Below, in pieces: positions 53,843-63,090 of a stretch of 64,000 nt of DNA. Each line of letters starts with the position of its first letter. The stretch's first letter is position 1. The stretch covers positions 27,233 to 91,232 of the forward strand of contig NZ_BMXG01000001.1 in NCBI RefSeq assembly GCF_014651635.1. The letters are read 5' to 3'. Under the pieces are notes generated by a model. That model did no database searches. It was not told where the DNA came from and saw only the letters and a program-made list of their open reading frames with translations. The position numbers and the translations under genes were made by a program. This DNA comes from Cerasicoccus arenae (GTDB lineage Bacteria > Verrucomicrobiota > Verrucomicrobiia > Opitutales > Cerasicoccaceae).

Positions 53843-55261
53843 TTGAAAACGCTTCTTCACGCCACCTATTTTTTAATCGTTTTCATGATTGCCTGCACAA
53901 CACAGGCTCGGACATTTACAGACTCACAAGGCCGAGAACTCGAAGCCGAAATCATCGCTTACGACGGTGGTGACGCGGTGACTATTCGTCGCTCCGATGG
54001 CAATGAATTTCCCCTGAATCTCGATCGTCTCTCCGCTGCCGATCAGGCCTACGTCCGCAACTGGAAACCAAAAGAAGCACCCACAGTTCCTCCGGAAAAA
54101 ATTAAACGAATCAACGAACTTTTTGGAGCCGAATTGTTTGTGGACGGCGTCCTCTGGGATGATGCTCCTTCCGATGTCGCCAAACGCCTAAGTTGGCCCG
54201 AAGAATCCCAAACCGCCACGCAATCCAGCTTTCGAAAATACAATCGGGCCGATGACCTCTTGTTCGGTGCACGTCCCTATTCTTCCACCCTCTACGGCCA
54301 AGACGGTAAGGTGGACATGATCTCCATTATTTTCGCGAACAAGGGCGACTCGGCTAAAAACGCCTTCGCGATGAACAGCAAGCAAATCGAAAGCGCCATT
54401 GCCAAAGCCATCGACAGCGATGGAGAAACGATTACCAAACAACTGAGTACGCTCGGCGAACCCGAACAACAAACCACCGCCACCGGGCGCAACATGAAGG
54501 AACGCCTCAAGGTCTGGGACTGGAACGGCCATACGATCATGCTCGCTGTCCAGAATGAGGAATACGTCGCCGTGCGAATCATGCCGCCAGAGCTTGCCGC
54601 CAACCGCGGTCGCCCTGAACGCGTCTCAAGCTCTGAGCTCAAGGTAACCGCCAAGGCAAACGTACAGAAAAGGGCCAACGGCGATGTCATCATTACCAAT
54701 ATCCCAATGGTCGACCAAGGTCCTAAAGGCTATTGCGTCCCGGCTACACTGGAGCGGGCGCTCCGCTACATGGGCATTCGAGCAGACATGTATCTGCTCG
54801 CCATGGCGGGCAACACTTCAATCGGCGGCGGCACCTACGTCCATGAGTTGATCGACGGGGCCGAAGGCTACGTAAAAAGCGCGGGTCGTAAGCTCGAAGG
54901 TGTCAGCATCAAACTCAAAGCGCGCAACGTCGCCAAATATATTGACCAAGGACAACCAATTCTCTGGACCATGTTTTCCACTCCAGAATACAACGCCCTC
55001 GCCAACTCCTACACGCAGGCGCGCGCGAAGTATCCGAAAGCCAAGGACTGGGAAGAGGCCTTGAAAGATAAGTTAAAGGACAAGCCTTCACTTGAGCCTA
55101 ACATGGAGATGGGGCACGCTTGTATGATCATCGGCTACAATGAAGAGACCGACGAAATTGCGGTCAGTGATTCCTGGGGGCCAGCATTCACCGAGCGCTG
55201 GGTACCAGCTTCCCTCGCCAATGACATCTCTCAGGGCAAATTCTGGGTGGTGGATTTTTAA
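53843..55261 (+). CDS. Secreted SHD1 / C39-like cysteine peptidase protein
   Basis: A 472-residue exported protein. After the signal peptide (to about residue 23) comes an SHD1-like domain: 'RTFTDSQGRELEAEIIAYDGGDAVTIRRSDGNEFPLNLDRLSAADQAYVRNW', common in Planctomycetes and Verrucomicrobia. The middle is unassigned. The C-terminal domain (about 285-470) is C39-like, with Cys298 in 'GPKGYCVPATLERAL', His425 in 'MEMGHACMIIGYN' and Asp443 in 'AVSDSWG', a complete catalytic triad. It may process or bind surface peptides. The start is TTG at 53843, without a clear ribosome site. It lies 24 bases after the EI24 gene. Confidence 0.72.
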   Translation: MKTLLHATYFLIVFMIACTTQARTFTDSQGRELEAEIIAYDGGDAVTIRRSDGNEFPLNLDRLSAADQAYVRNWKPKEAPTVPPEKIKRINELFGAELFVDGVLWDDAPSDVAKRLSWPEESQTATQSSFRKYNRADDLLFGARPYSSTLYGQDGKVDMISIIFANKGDSAKNAFAMNSKQIESAIAKAIDSDGETITKQLSTLGEPEQQTTATGRNMKERLKVWDWNGHTIMLAVQNEEYVAVRIMPPELAANRGRPERVSSSELKVTAKANVQKRANGDVIITNIPMVDQGPKGYCVPATLERALRYMGIRADMYLLAMAGNTSIGGGTYVHELIDGAEGYVKSAGRKLEGVSIKLKARNVAKYIDQGQPILWTMFSTPEYNALANSYTQARAKYPKAKDWEEALKDKLKDKPSLEPNMEMGHACMIIGYNEETDEIAVSDSWGPAFTERWVPASLANDISQGKFWVVDF

Positions 55262-57003
55262 CCGTCTAACGACTGTGCCTTGTAAAGTTTCCCGTAAACA
55301 CCCCCGCGGTGAAGCAGTTCATCGTGCGAACCCTGATCCACAATCTGCCCAGCCTCGAAGACTAGAATCTCGTCCGCACGCTGAATCGAGCTGAAACGGT
55401 GCGCAATCACAATGACCGTCTTTTTTCTAGCGAGATCCTCCATCGCAAGCTGGATAAAACGCTCGCTCTCGGCATCGAGAGCCGAGGTCGCTTCATCCAA
55501 AATCAGGATCGGCGAATCCTTTAAAAATGCCCGTGCCAGAGCGATACGTTGACGCTGTCCGCCGCTCAAACGTGCGCCACTCGGGCCAACTTCGGTTGCA
55601 TAGCCATCCGTCATTGCCGAAATAAAATCATGCGCATAAGCCTTCCGAGCCGCTTCTTCAATGGCCTCATCGGACACGCCCAACTTACCCACCGCAATGT
55701 TGCCGCGCACCGTGTCGTTGAAGAGCACCGGGCTTTGCGCGACGACGGAAATTTGCTCGCGCAAGTCATGTTGCGTGATCGCCCGCACGTCGAGCCCGTC
55801 CACCGTCACTCGGCCATCGACAACATCATAGTAACGCAGGATCAGGTTCGCGAATGTCGTCTTGCCCGCACCACTGGAACCAACAAGCGCATAGGTTTTC
55901 CCAGGCTCGAGCTTCACTGAAACACTGCGCAACACCGGCGCTTCGGCATAGGCGAAAGATACCTTTTCAAAGGCCACCTCGCCGCGAACCGGATCAGGCA
56001 GTACCTGTGGATTCTCAGGGTCACGGATCGGCTCATCTTCATGGAGGATGTGCTCCACACGCTCCAGACCAGCAAGGCCTTCCTGCATGCGGTTGTTAAG
56101 CTGGCCTAGACGTTTAACTGGATCGTAGCATAAAAACAATGCCGCCAAAAGGGCCGTGAATGCCCCTTCATCGATGCGACTTTGATACGTATAGTAAAGG
56201 CCTGCGCCGATGCCCAAGGCACCGATGAACTCAATGATCGGCGACAGCACAATATTGTATTTCGCCATCTTCAAAAAGCCGCGCGACACACGCTGCGCCG
56301 ATTCGCGGAAGCGCGTCGTTTCGCGTTCTTCCAGATTGTAGGCGCGAATTTCCTGAGTCGCTTCCAAGTTCTGGCAAATGCGATTCGTGGTCTCCGCCAA
56401 CTCAAATTGCAAGATAGTCGCCTTCTTCTTCAGCTTTTTTCCGATCAACCGGATCGGCACGATGCAAATCGGAATCGCGATGATGAAAATCAGCAAGTAT
56501 GCCACCTGAGAATGCTTCATGGACAGGAACGCCAAGAAGCCAATCGCACTCGCCAAGGTCGCGGGCTGTTTGACGATTTCCTGCGCAACTACGATCAGAC
56601 TTTGCTGCACCAGATTGGTGTCTTGCATAGCTCTCGATACCAGCTCACCGGGCGGGTTCTTATGATAAAAACCCAATGGCAAGCGCTGCAACTTAGCAAA
56701 GAGATCAACACGCAGTTGCTCCAGCATCGACTGCCCACAGAAGCCAAGCAGGTAGAGATTGTAGAAGCTAAAAATGCCGCGAGCACCCATGACCATCGCA
56801 GGCAATAAGCAGTAAAACCAGAGATCCCCCGTCGTTAAATCGTGGTCTTGAAACACGACTGGCACGACCTTGTACAGCAACACGGGGATGCCCGCTCCAC
56901 TCAACGCGCCCGCTGCTAACCCACACAACAACGCGATCACGAACTCAATGCGAACTGGCTTGAGTAGCGGAAAATATGGACGAAATCGGCGAAGGGTTTT
57001 CAT
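55258..57003 (-). CDS. ABC exporter, MsbA-like (lipid A flippase)
   Basis: A 581-residue half-transporter with six membrane helices and an ATPase domain: Walker A 'GSSGAGKTT', signature 'LSGGQRQRIALARAFLKDSPIL', Walker B 'ILILDEATSALD', switch His 'VIAHRFSSI'. The membrane domain ('FYHKNPPGELVSRAMQDTNLVQQSL') matches MsbA. It is the last gene of an operon that begins with a lipid A acyltransferase fusion, so flipping lipid A-core is the most likely role. Its ATG overlaps the upstream stop codon (ATGA). Confidence 0.88.
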   Translation of the reverse strand: MKTLRRFRPYFPLLKPVRIEFVIALLCGLAAGALSGAGIPVLLYKVVPVVFQDHDLTTGDLWFYCLLPAMVMGARGIFSFYNLYLLGFCGQSMLEQLRVDLFAKLQRLPLGFYHKNPPGELVSRAMQDTNLVQQSLIVVAQEIVKQPATLASAIGFLAFLSMKHSQVAYLLIFIIAIPICIVPIRLIGKKLKKKATILQFELAETTNRICQNLEATQEIRAYNLEERETTRFRESAQRVSRGFLKMAKYNIVLSPIIEFIGALGIGAGLYYTYQSRIDEGAFTALLAALFLCYDPVKRLGQLNNRMQEGLAGLERVEHILHEDEPIRDPENPQVLPDPVRGEVAFEKVSFAYAEAPVLRSVSVKLEPGKTYALVGSSGAGKTTFANLILRYYDVVDGRVTVDGLDVRAITQHDLREQISVVAQSPVLFNDTVRGNIAVGKLGVSDEAIEEAARKAYAHDFISAMTDGYATEVGPSGARLSGGQRQRIALARAFLKDSPILILDEATSALDAESERFIQLAMEDLARKKTVIVIAHRFSSIQRADEILVFEAGQIVDQGSHDELLHRGGVYGKLYKAQSLDG

Positions 57004-58391
57004 GGCGTGATGCGGATGATGTCCTCGCTGACTTCCCAGCCAGAGTAGACGCCCTCGACGATTGCGCTGACGCGCTTGAGCGCGGGATAGCCCTTGCCAC
57101 GACCGAACTCACGCGCGTCGTCGATCAGGATGCAATGCTTCTTCACCGGATGCGCCACGATCGCCTTAAGCTCACGCAGAATTGGCGTAAGTTCATCAGG
57201 CTGCGCGGTATCGTGGCCGGAGGCATGTCCGTCGAGCCAGAACAAGCATGGCTCGTTGAGCGATTCCAACAAATGCGGCAGCACGTCCCCGCTGTTGCCT
57301 TGGTGCAGCATAATTTGCGGCGTGTCCTTGAAGCGACGCTTGGCATCCTGATAAAGCTGTGGACTTAGCTCGATGGAGTGCAGTTGCGCAAAGGCGTCCT
57401 CCAACGCTGCGAGGGTGTCCCCAAGATAGGTGCCCGTCTCGATAAAAATGCGGCAGCCGAAGCGCTCGCCTTGCTCACGCAGGATTGCACGCTTGCGGTC
57501 AGGGTGCGCAGGCTGCGGGCGCATGGCATGGCGTATCGCCTTGAGTTCTTCTTTGGAAGCGCCGCGCGCCATCGCCGCCAATGAGCGGGGATGCAGCGCC
57601 TCGCCCCAGTTGAGCGCCTTGCGACGCAGATAGCCGGGAATGTCAGTCATCGAAGTTTGTTTGCTGGTTTGCGCCGCCTGCTCTTGCTCGGCAATGTAAC
57701 GCTCCGGCGGGCGGAAATCGCAATCGGGAAACAGCGCTTGCAGTCGCTCGAGAGTCAGCGGCATCGCCGTCTGCGCGAGGTGAATTTTATCCATGTAGAA
57801 TGCCTTCTGCGGCTTTCCAGATTCATCCACGAGTAGGTCAAAATTCTCCAGAAAAGGCACAGACTCTACGTTGCAAAGTTTGCGCAGGGCGTCGTTGTAG
57901 GCGCGGATCGCAGCGTTGCGCTCAGCCTGCGTCCCATAGGCTGGAAACTCATCCTCCTTGCCGTCAGCCCAAGAGCTTTTTTCCGGCAGCGAAGGAATTG
58001 CATTGTAGACAATGACCTGGAAACCGCGGGCGCGAATTTCGCGGACAACGCCAAAGTATCGCTCGGCGCATTTGGCGGCGATTTCATTAATCGGGCGCTG
58101 CTGTTTCTCGGCCTGACGAAGCAAGTGGGCGCGGCAATCAATTTCGCCGAAGATGGTCATTACCCAAGCGCCAGTGGGGATTTCTTCAGCGAGCAGCTCA
58201 AAGAGTTTTTCGCGGCCGCCAGTGGTCGTATTGGTCTCGGGCAGATTGTAGGCGAGAACCGGGCCAAGGTGATAGACCTTGAAGAAAGGTAATGGCCGCG
58301 CCTCGCTGTTATCCGGGAAGATAGAATCCCGTCCGGTGAAAAAACCGGCGTGGCTGTCGCCTATGCAATGGATAACAGGTGCGGAACTCAT
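57000..58391 (-). CDS. Fusion of SGNH-like hydrolase and methyltransferase-like domain
   Basis: A 463-residue cytosolic-looking protein with two domains. Residues about 5-220 resemble an SGNH/GDSL hydrolase: 'IHCIGDSHAGFF' supplies Ser13, and 'FYMDKIHLAQ' supplies Asp201 and His204. Residues about 305-463 have a Rossmann methyltransferase-like fold: 'CRIFIETGTYLGDTLAAL' (SAM-binding loop position), 'HSIELSPQLY' and 'FWLDGHASGHDT'. No transmembrane helix is evident. Placed in an LPS-type operon it may modify a glycan (deacylation plus methylation), but this is inference. The ATG at 58391 overlaps the CPBP stop by ATGA. Confidence 0.72.
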   Translation of the reverse strand: MSSAPVIHCIGDSHAGFFTGRDSIFPDNSEARPLPFFKVYHLGPVLAYNLPETNTTTGGREKLFELLAEEIPTGAWVMTIFGEIDCRAHLLRQAEKQQRPINEIAAKCAERYFGVVREIRARGFQVIVYNAIPSLPEKSSWADGKEDEFPAYGTQAERNAAIRAYNDALRKLCNVESVPFLENFDLLVDESGKPQKAFYMDKIHLAQTAMPLTLERLQALFPDCDFRPPERYIAEQEQAAQTSKQTSMTDIPGYLRRKALNWGEALHPRSLAAMARGASKEELKAIRHAMRPQPAHPDRKRAILREQGERFGCRIFIETGTYLGDTLAALEDAFAQLHSIELSPQLYQDAKRRFKDTPQIMLHQGNSGDVLPHLLESLNEPCLFWLDGHASGHDTAQPDELTPILRELKAIVAHPVKKHCILIDDAREFGRGKGYPALKRVSAIVEGVYSGWEVSEDIIRITP

Positions 58392-59365
58392 GATCGAGAA
58401 ACCGGCAAGCGTATGGCGAACAACAGCGTGAGCGCAAGCGTGAGGATTAGTGGAAGCAAACCATCTGTCAGGCCACCTCCAGCGAACAGCCAACGCAGTT
58501 CATCAGGGAACACCCAAACCGTGCGCTGGTAGAGCAGCATGATGAATACCACGCCCGCGTGCAACCCGATGGGTGCCCAGAGCGAACGTGCACGGAGATA
58601 CAGCACGCACAGCAGCGCACCGAGTGACGTGTAGTTGGCGAACTCTAAAATATCGAAATTCAGGAACGCACCCACCGCATTGAGCAGCGCAATCTGAAGC
58701 CCCGCAAAGAAGCCCGGAGCAGCATTCGGACCGGCCAAAAACTCTGCGGGCGCACTGAAGTGCAGGTAGGCGTAAATCATCGATGAAAACAAGATCGCCT
58801 TACCCGGTTTGAAGCCGGTGTAGAACAGGCGGAAAATCAAACTGCGAAACAAAATCTCCTCAATCAACGCGACCAAAATCGCGCTCAACGCAGCGCCGCC
58901 AATGACAACGAACCACTCCCCTGCCCCATTGACATCTCCCGGCCAAAACCACGTGAACAGGAGTTGCAGCGTGAAGATTAACCCGCCCAGCCCCAAGCCC
59001 AGCATCAGCGAACAGATAAACCAGATCCCGCTGCCCGGGCGGTTGCGCAAGTCGTTCGCCGCAAGGAAACCTTGTGAGCGCCCCAAAAGGCCGACGACCA
59101 GCATCAGCCACGGCAGCAAAATCAAAATCGGGACGTAGCGACAGCGGTCGACGAATTTGTCAAAAGACCGCGCGGTCAGGCTCGCCGCCCAACCGTCAGG
59201 GTCACTTCCTGCGATACTTTGCATGGCAAAGTAAACCAGCGGCGCTATCAGCCCAGCGAAGAGCAACGCGCCGAACCAGACGCCCGTCAGTAACACGACA
59301 CCCCGCTTGTTATAGCGATCAGGCGACAGGCCAAAGAGCATGAACTGGCGGTCGCGCTCAAGCAT
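58388..59365 (-). CDS. CPBP-family intramembrane protease
   Basis: A 325-residue integral membrane protein with about eight helices. 'IEEILFRSLIFRLFY' (motif 1, EExxxR), 'FSSMIYAYLHFSAPAEF' (motif 2 His) and 'LWAPIGLHAGVVFI' (motif 3 His) are the CPBP (CAAX protease/bacteriocin-processing) metal-site motifs. Substrate unknown; a role in envelope-protein processing fits the operon. It overlaps the upstream fusion gene by eight bases. Confidence 0.85.
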   Translation of the reverse strand: MLERDRQFMLFGLSPDRYNKRGVVLLTGVWFGALLFAGLIAPLVYFAMQSIAGSDPDGWAASLTARSFDKFVDRCRYVPILILLPWLMLVVGLLGRSQGFLAANDLRNRPGSGIWFICSLMLGLGLGGLIFTLQLLFTWFWPGDVNGAGEWFVVIGGAALSAILVALIEEILFRSLIFRLFYTGFKPGKAILFSSMIYAYLHFSAPAEFLAGPNAAPGFFAGLQIALLNAVGAFLNFDILEFANYTSLGALLCVLYLRARSLWAPIGLHAGVVFIMLLYQRTVWVFPDELRWLFAGGGLTDGLLPLILTLALTLLFAIRLPVSRS

Positions 59366-61301
59366 CGGTCTGCCCGGCTAAAATCTCCTGTAAGGCCTCA
59401 GCAGCTCGCTCAGGCGTGACATCAGCAATGCTCCCACCGCCCGTTTGGCCGCAATCAGGGGGTTGCAAAAGCGCCTTGGGCGCAGTGAAGCAGGGGCCAG
59501 TGCGGATGGGATTCGTCGGCCCGAAAATGACCACGACCGGCACGCCAAGCATGTTAGCCAAATGCATGCCGCCGGTGTCATTTGTGACCAAAGCACGGCA
59601 GGCTGCGAGCTCTTGAGCGAACTCATTGATGCTCGTCTGGCCAGCTAGGTCCATGACTCGATCTGCGGAAAATCCTTCGGCGACTTGCGCCGTAATCGCG
59701 CGATCCTTCTTCGTGCCGAATAGCGCAAAACGTTCTTCTGGGAAGCGTTCGATCAGCGCGCGCCACTGGTCGACGGGCCAACGCTTGGCTGGTTCGTTCT
59801 CCGTACCGCAGATCAGACCGATAGACGCTTTGCATTGCAAAGTGTAGGACTCGGCATGGCTAAAATCGTTGATACTAAACGGCGTAAAATCGATGGGCTG
59901 CTCCAGTCCAAAGCTACCGAGGAACTGCCGCCAGAGCTCCGTCTGGTGAATCGTCGCTTCGTCGAGGCCGGATGGCAGCGCCCAATGATGTGTGAGCAGC
60001 GGGCGGGACTTGCCGGGGCGGAGAATGCCGAAACGCTGAGGTGCGCCGATGCGTTTGGCTTCGCGGTCGCCACGAAATGAGTTCGTAAAAAGGATATGCG
60101 TATCCGGGTATTCCAATGCGCAATCCGCAAAAAACGTTCCTTCTTCATGTGAATTCTTCGGCGGCAAAGTAATCACGCGACCAATGCCGGGCAGGCAATT
60201 AAGAAAGGCGGTGAATTGTTTTCGTGCCAATAGCGTAATCTGCGCATCTGGGCGGGCTTGCTGGATTGCGCGGATGAGCGGCAGGGCCATGACAACGTCC
60301 CCCAACCAATTCGGCATGCGAATCCAGATGCGCGTATTGCGTGGCAGGCCATCCCAACCGCGCCAAGCGATTTCGTCGGGGAGCGCATCGCGACGGTGTT
60401 TTAGTTGCAAACGGCGATTGGCTTGGTCTTGCGTACGCCAGCGGTCGTGCAGCCAAAGCCAATCGGTTCGAAAGGCAGGCTCCGCTATCATTTTTTTCTC
60501 GAACCAGTCATTGGCGATGAACACGCCCTCCTGTGCCGTGGCAGGCTTGGGAAGCTCTTCCATTTTGAGCACACCGCGCCAAAAGCCAGTGCGCTCGGTC
60601 CACACTGCCACGTAGCGCGTATTGTATTTGGCCGCCAGCATACCCGGCAATTCCGTGGACGAGCAAACCCGCCCCAGAAACGTACTGAGCAAGCCCGTGT
60701 TGCCCGCATTCTGGTCAAAGAGAATCGCGACCACTTTTTTATCACGTATCATCTGAATAGCCTCCGCGAAGCCTTCTTTGCGCGAGAGTAAACGCATGCC
60801 AAAGCGTTGACGTGTTCGCAGCACCCAGTCCTCCAGTGCACGCTGTTTGAGGGGGCGATAAATGGTGGCGATGGGTGGGCATGGGCCAGCCGTCAATGTA
60901 GGCAACAGCGTCAGGCTCTCCATCAGGCAAAGGTGCGGCACGATCGCCACAGCGGCCTCGGGGCTTTCCGCATTTTCGTTGAGTTCTTTTTCGAAGAATG
61001 GGTCGATCTGAAAGCGCCCACGGAGTTGCTCTGTACTATAGTGCGGCGAAACGAGCAACAGCAGCGCGAGCTCCACCGTGCGACGGCAACTGGTGCGCGC
61101 AATGGCACGGCGGGCGGCCTCTCCCATTTCAGGAAAAGCGTGGTGCAGGTTGGCCAAGATCGTGCGACGACGCCGGGTAGGCAACACGTAGATGAGGTCG
61201 CCCAAGGCTGCCGCCAATGCGCGGCTAAACGCCTCCGGGCAACGCGCCAGGAACCAACCGAAAATATGGATAAGCTTAAGCACCACGGATTTCCGACACA
61301 A
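59358..61301 (-). CDS. Fusion of LpxL-type acyltransferase and GT9 heptosyltransferase
   Basis: A 647-residue two-enzyme protein. The N-terminal part (to about residue 290) is a lipid A late acyltransferase (LpxL/LpxM family): 'AIVPHLCLMESLTLL' holds the HX4E catalytic pair His123/Glu128, followed by 'YRPLKQRALEDWVLRTRQRFGM' and 'VVAILFDQNAG'. From about residue 324 a family 9 glycosyltransferase begins: 'RIWIRMPNWLGDVVMALPLIRAI', 'KRWPVDQWRALIERFPEERFALFGTKKD', 'LVTNDTGGMHLANMLGVPVVVIFGPTNPIRTGP'. Together they would acylate lipid A and add a core heptose. The start is unclear: TTG at 61301, or GTG at 61286 or 61283. The fusion opens an overlapping four-gene envelope operon. Confidence 0.88.
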   Translation of the reverse strand: MCRKSVVLKLIHIFGWFLARCPEAFSRALAAALGDLIYVLPTRRRRTILANLHHAFPEMGEAARRAIARTSCRRTVELALLLLVSPHYSTEQLRGRFQIDPFFEKELNENAESPEAAVAIVPHLCLMESLTLLPTLTAGPCPPIATIYRPLKQRALEDWVLRTRQRFGMRLLSRKEGFAEAIQMIRDKKVVAILFDQNAGNTGLLSTFLGRVCSSTELPGMLAAKYNTRYVAVWTERTGFWRGVLKMEELPKPATAQEGVFIANDWFEKKMIAEPAFRTDWLWLHDRWRTQDQANRRLQLKHRRDALPDEIAWRGWDGLPRNTRIWIRMPNWLGDVVMALPLIRAIQQARPDAQITLLARKQFTAFLNCLPGIGRVITLPPKNSHEEGTFFADCALEYPDTHILFTNSFRGDREAKRIGAPQRFGILRPGKSRPLLTHHWALPSGLDEATIHQTELWRQFLGSFGLEQPIDFTPFSINDFSHAESYTLQCKASIGLICGTENEPAKRWPVDQWRALIERFPEERFALFGTKKDRAITAQVAEGFSADRVMDLAGQTSINEFAQELAACRALVTNDTGGMHLANMLGVPVVVIFGPTNPIRTGPCFTAPKALLQPPDCGQTGGGSIADVTPERAAEALQEILAGQTDA

Positions 61302-61437
61302 CTACAGGCAAAGGCAGCGGCAATGGCAAGCGTCACGTTTATGGCAAATCCATCATTGATCGTCCGTAATTATATTACGGCAACAGTGAAGGAGGCTTGA
61401 CCTCGAATCCTTTCGCACACAGAAATTATTTTAATAC

Positions 61438-63027
61438 ATGAAAATTGCATTTCGTTATACATTCCTGATTGGTTGCCTCGTGGCACTCAGCGCCTGCTCC
61501 AAACCCGGTAAAACAACAACCAGTGGGTCTGCCTCCAGTGGTGATTCGATTCCGCTGGTCCCCGTGGCCAACCGCTCTCCCAACTTCGAGCCCGTGGCTG
61601 CTCGGCTCGACCTCGGCGGGCGAAATTACATGTTCATGGACTTCAGTGGGGCCATGCAACAGGCAGGTGCCAGCCTGACCGCCGTCATGAGCAACTTGGC
61701 GCAGATGCAGCCAGACAACATGCAGATGATGATGCTCGGCATGATCCCCTATGAGGCGATTATTAAGACACTGGGTGTCAGCAATCTGGCTGCCTACGGC
61801 GTCAGCTCCTATGAGGATGGTAGCCTCTTCCGAAATAAATCCGTCGTCTACATGCCCGATGGTGTGGAGGGGATTTTCACCATCTCCGGCACAGAGCCAA
61901 TGACCATTGCAGGTCTGGACATGGCCCCAGAAAACACCGACATTTTTGTCGAATACATGTTCAATTCCGGCGCGATCAAGGACATGATTTACACCATTGC
62001 CGAGCAAATGAACCCCGGTAATGGCGAGCAATTCGCCCAGGGATTTCTGTCTGCGCGGGCCAACGACACGGGGCCAAGCTGGCAAGAAATCTTGGATAAA
62101 TCCAACACGGTGGTCAATGTTGTGGTCCGATTTGGCGACCCAATTGATGTCCCCGTTCCCGAGGAAGACTTCACGCTGAAAGCGCCAAACGTCGAGTTCA
62201 TGCTAAGCATGAAGAATATGGCTTGGCTGGTCACAGACGGCGTAATCCCCGTAGACGAAATGGAAGTAAGCGATGAAATGGGCGCTAAAGTCTATCGCGA
62301 CAACGAAGGCACCACGACCCTTCAAAGCTCGTCCGCTTACACGGCTTCATGGAACCCCGCATTGATCGTTCAGGGGCAGGATATCGCAATAGTCTCTCAT
62401 GTCTCATTCTGGCAAGAGTGCCTCTCCGGAAAAACCACGCTCCGGGAATCGGCCAAATTCCAGGAAGCCACGGCTGACTTTCCAGAAAAGGGCAACGCGA
62501 TGTTCTATTGCTCAGATGACGCCTTCAACGCCTACGTCGACGTGCGCGATGACATCTACGAGAATGTCCCGGAAGCAGCCGCGACCAGAGCGATGATGTC
62601 CTTTTACATGCCCTTGGCTGGTATCCCCCGCCAAGATAAGAGCTCTGCGGCAATCGTTACCGTAGACCAGAATATGATTTTCTCGGACAGCCGCTGGCCA
62701 ACGCCGGGCGGGGCGGGTGGCTCCATGACAAGCGTGTCAACCGTCGGCCTACTCGCTGCAATGGCCATCCCTGCCTTCCAGAAAGTCCGCGAACAGAGCC
62801 GCGAAAAAGCCATTACCAATAACCTGCGTCAGATCGCTGCTGCCGGACAGCAGTATATTCTGGAAGAAGGCGTGGTCTCCGTGTCGTACCCCAAATTGGC
62901 AGACTATTTCTACGCCCCGATCCAACCAGTTAACGGCGAAGACTACTCGGAGCTCGTCATCAGTGAAGATGGCGGCGTGCTCGAAGTCACCACGGACAAC
63001 GGCGAGACGATTAGCTTTTCCTATTAA
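61438..63027 (+). CDS. Lipoprotein with internal pilin-like helix
   Basis: A 529-residue lipoprotein: 'FLIGCLVALSACSKPG' gives a good lipobox (LSAC). Residues about 30-420 are a large unrecognised periplasmic region with many 'MxxM' and acidic motifs. Near the C-terminus (435-475) is 'TVGLLAAMAIPAFQKVREQSREKAITNNLRQIAAAGQQYI', matching the N-terminal helix and first turns of type IV pilins/pseudopilins, followed by a short beta tail. In true pilins this helix is at the N-terminus. Here it is internal, so it cannot be a normal prepilin substrate. The gene is divergent from the envelope operon. Confidence 0.62.
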   Translation: MKIAFRYTFLIGCLVALSACSKPGKTTTSGSASSGDSIPLVPVANRSPNFEPVAARLDLGGRNYMFMDFSGAMQQAGASLTAVMSNLAQMQPDNMQMMMLGMIPYEAIIKTLGVSNLAAYGVSSYEDGSLFRNKSVVYMPDGVEGIFTISGTEPMTIAGLDMAPENTDIFVEYMFNSGAIKDMIYTIAEQMNPGNGEQFAQGFLSARANDTGPSWQEILDKSNTVVNVVVRFGDPIDVPVPEEDFTLKAPNVEFMLSMKNMAWLVTDGVIPVDEMEVSDEMGAKVYRDNEGTTTLQSSSAYTASWNPALIVQGQDIAIVSHVSFWQECLSGKTTLRESAKFQEATADFPEKGNAMFYCSDDAFNAYVDVRDDIYENVPEAAATRAMMSFYMPLAGIPRQDKSSAAIVTVDQNMIFSDSRWPTPGGAGGSMTSVSTVGLLAAMAIPAFQKVREQSREKAITNNLRQIAAAGQQYILEEGVVSVSYPKLADYFYAPIQPVNGEDYSELVISEDGGVLEVTTDNGETISFSY

Positions 63028-63066
63028 TCCAGAGCGATCATCCGCTGTTGAGTATCCCAAAGCGGC

Positions 63067-63090
63067 GTTAAGGGCAATCCGGCCCTTAAC
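63067..63090. repeat. Hairpin between convergent genes
   Basis: GTTAAGGGC (63067-63075) and GCCCTTAAC (63082-63090) are a perfect 9-bp inverted repeat with a 6-base loop. It includes the stop codon of the Fur-family gene. It may end both convergent transcripts, although no T-run follows on either strand. Confidence 0.5.
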
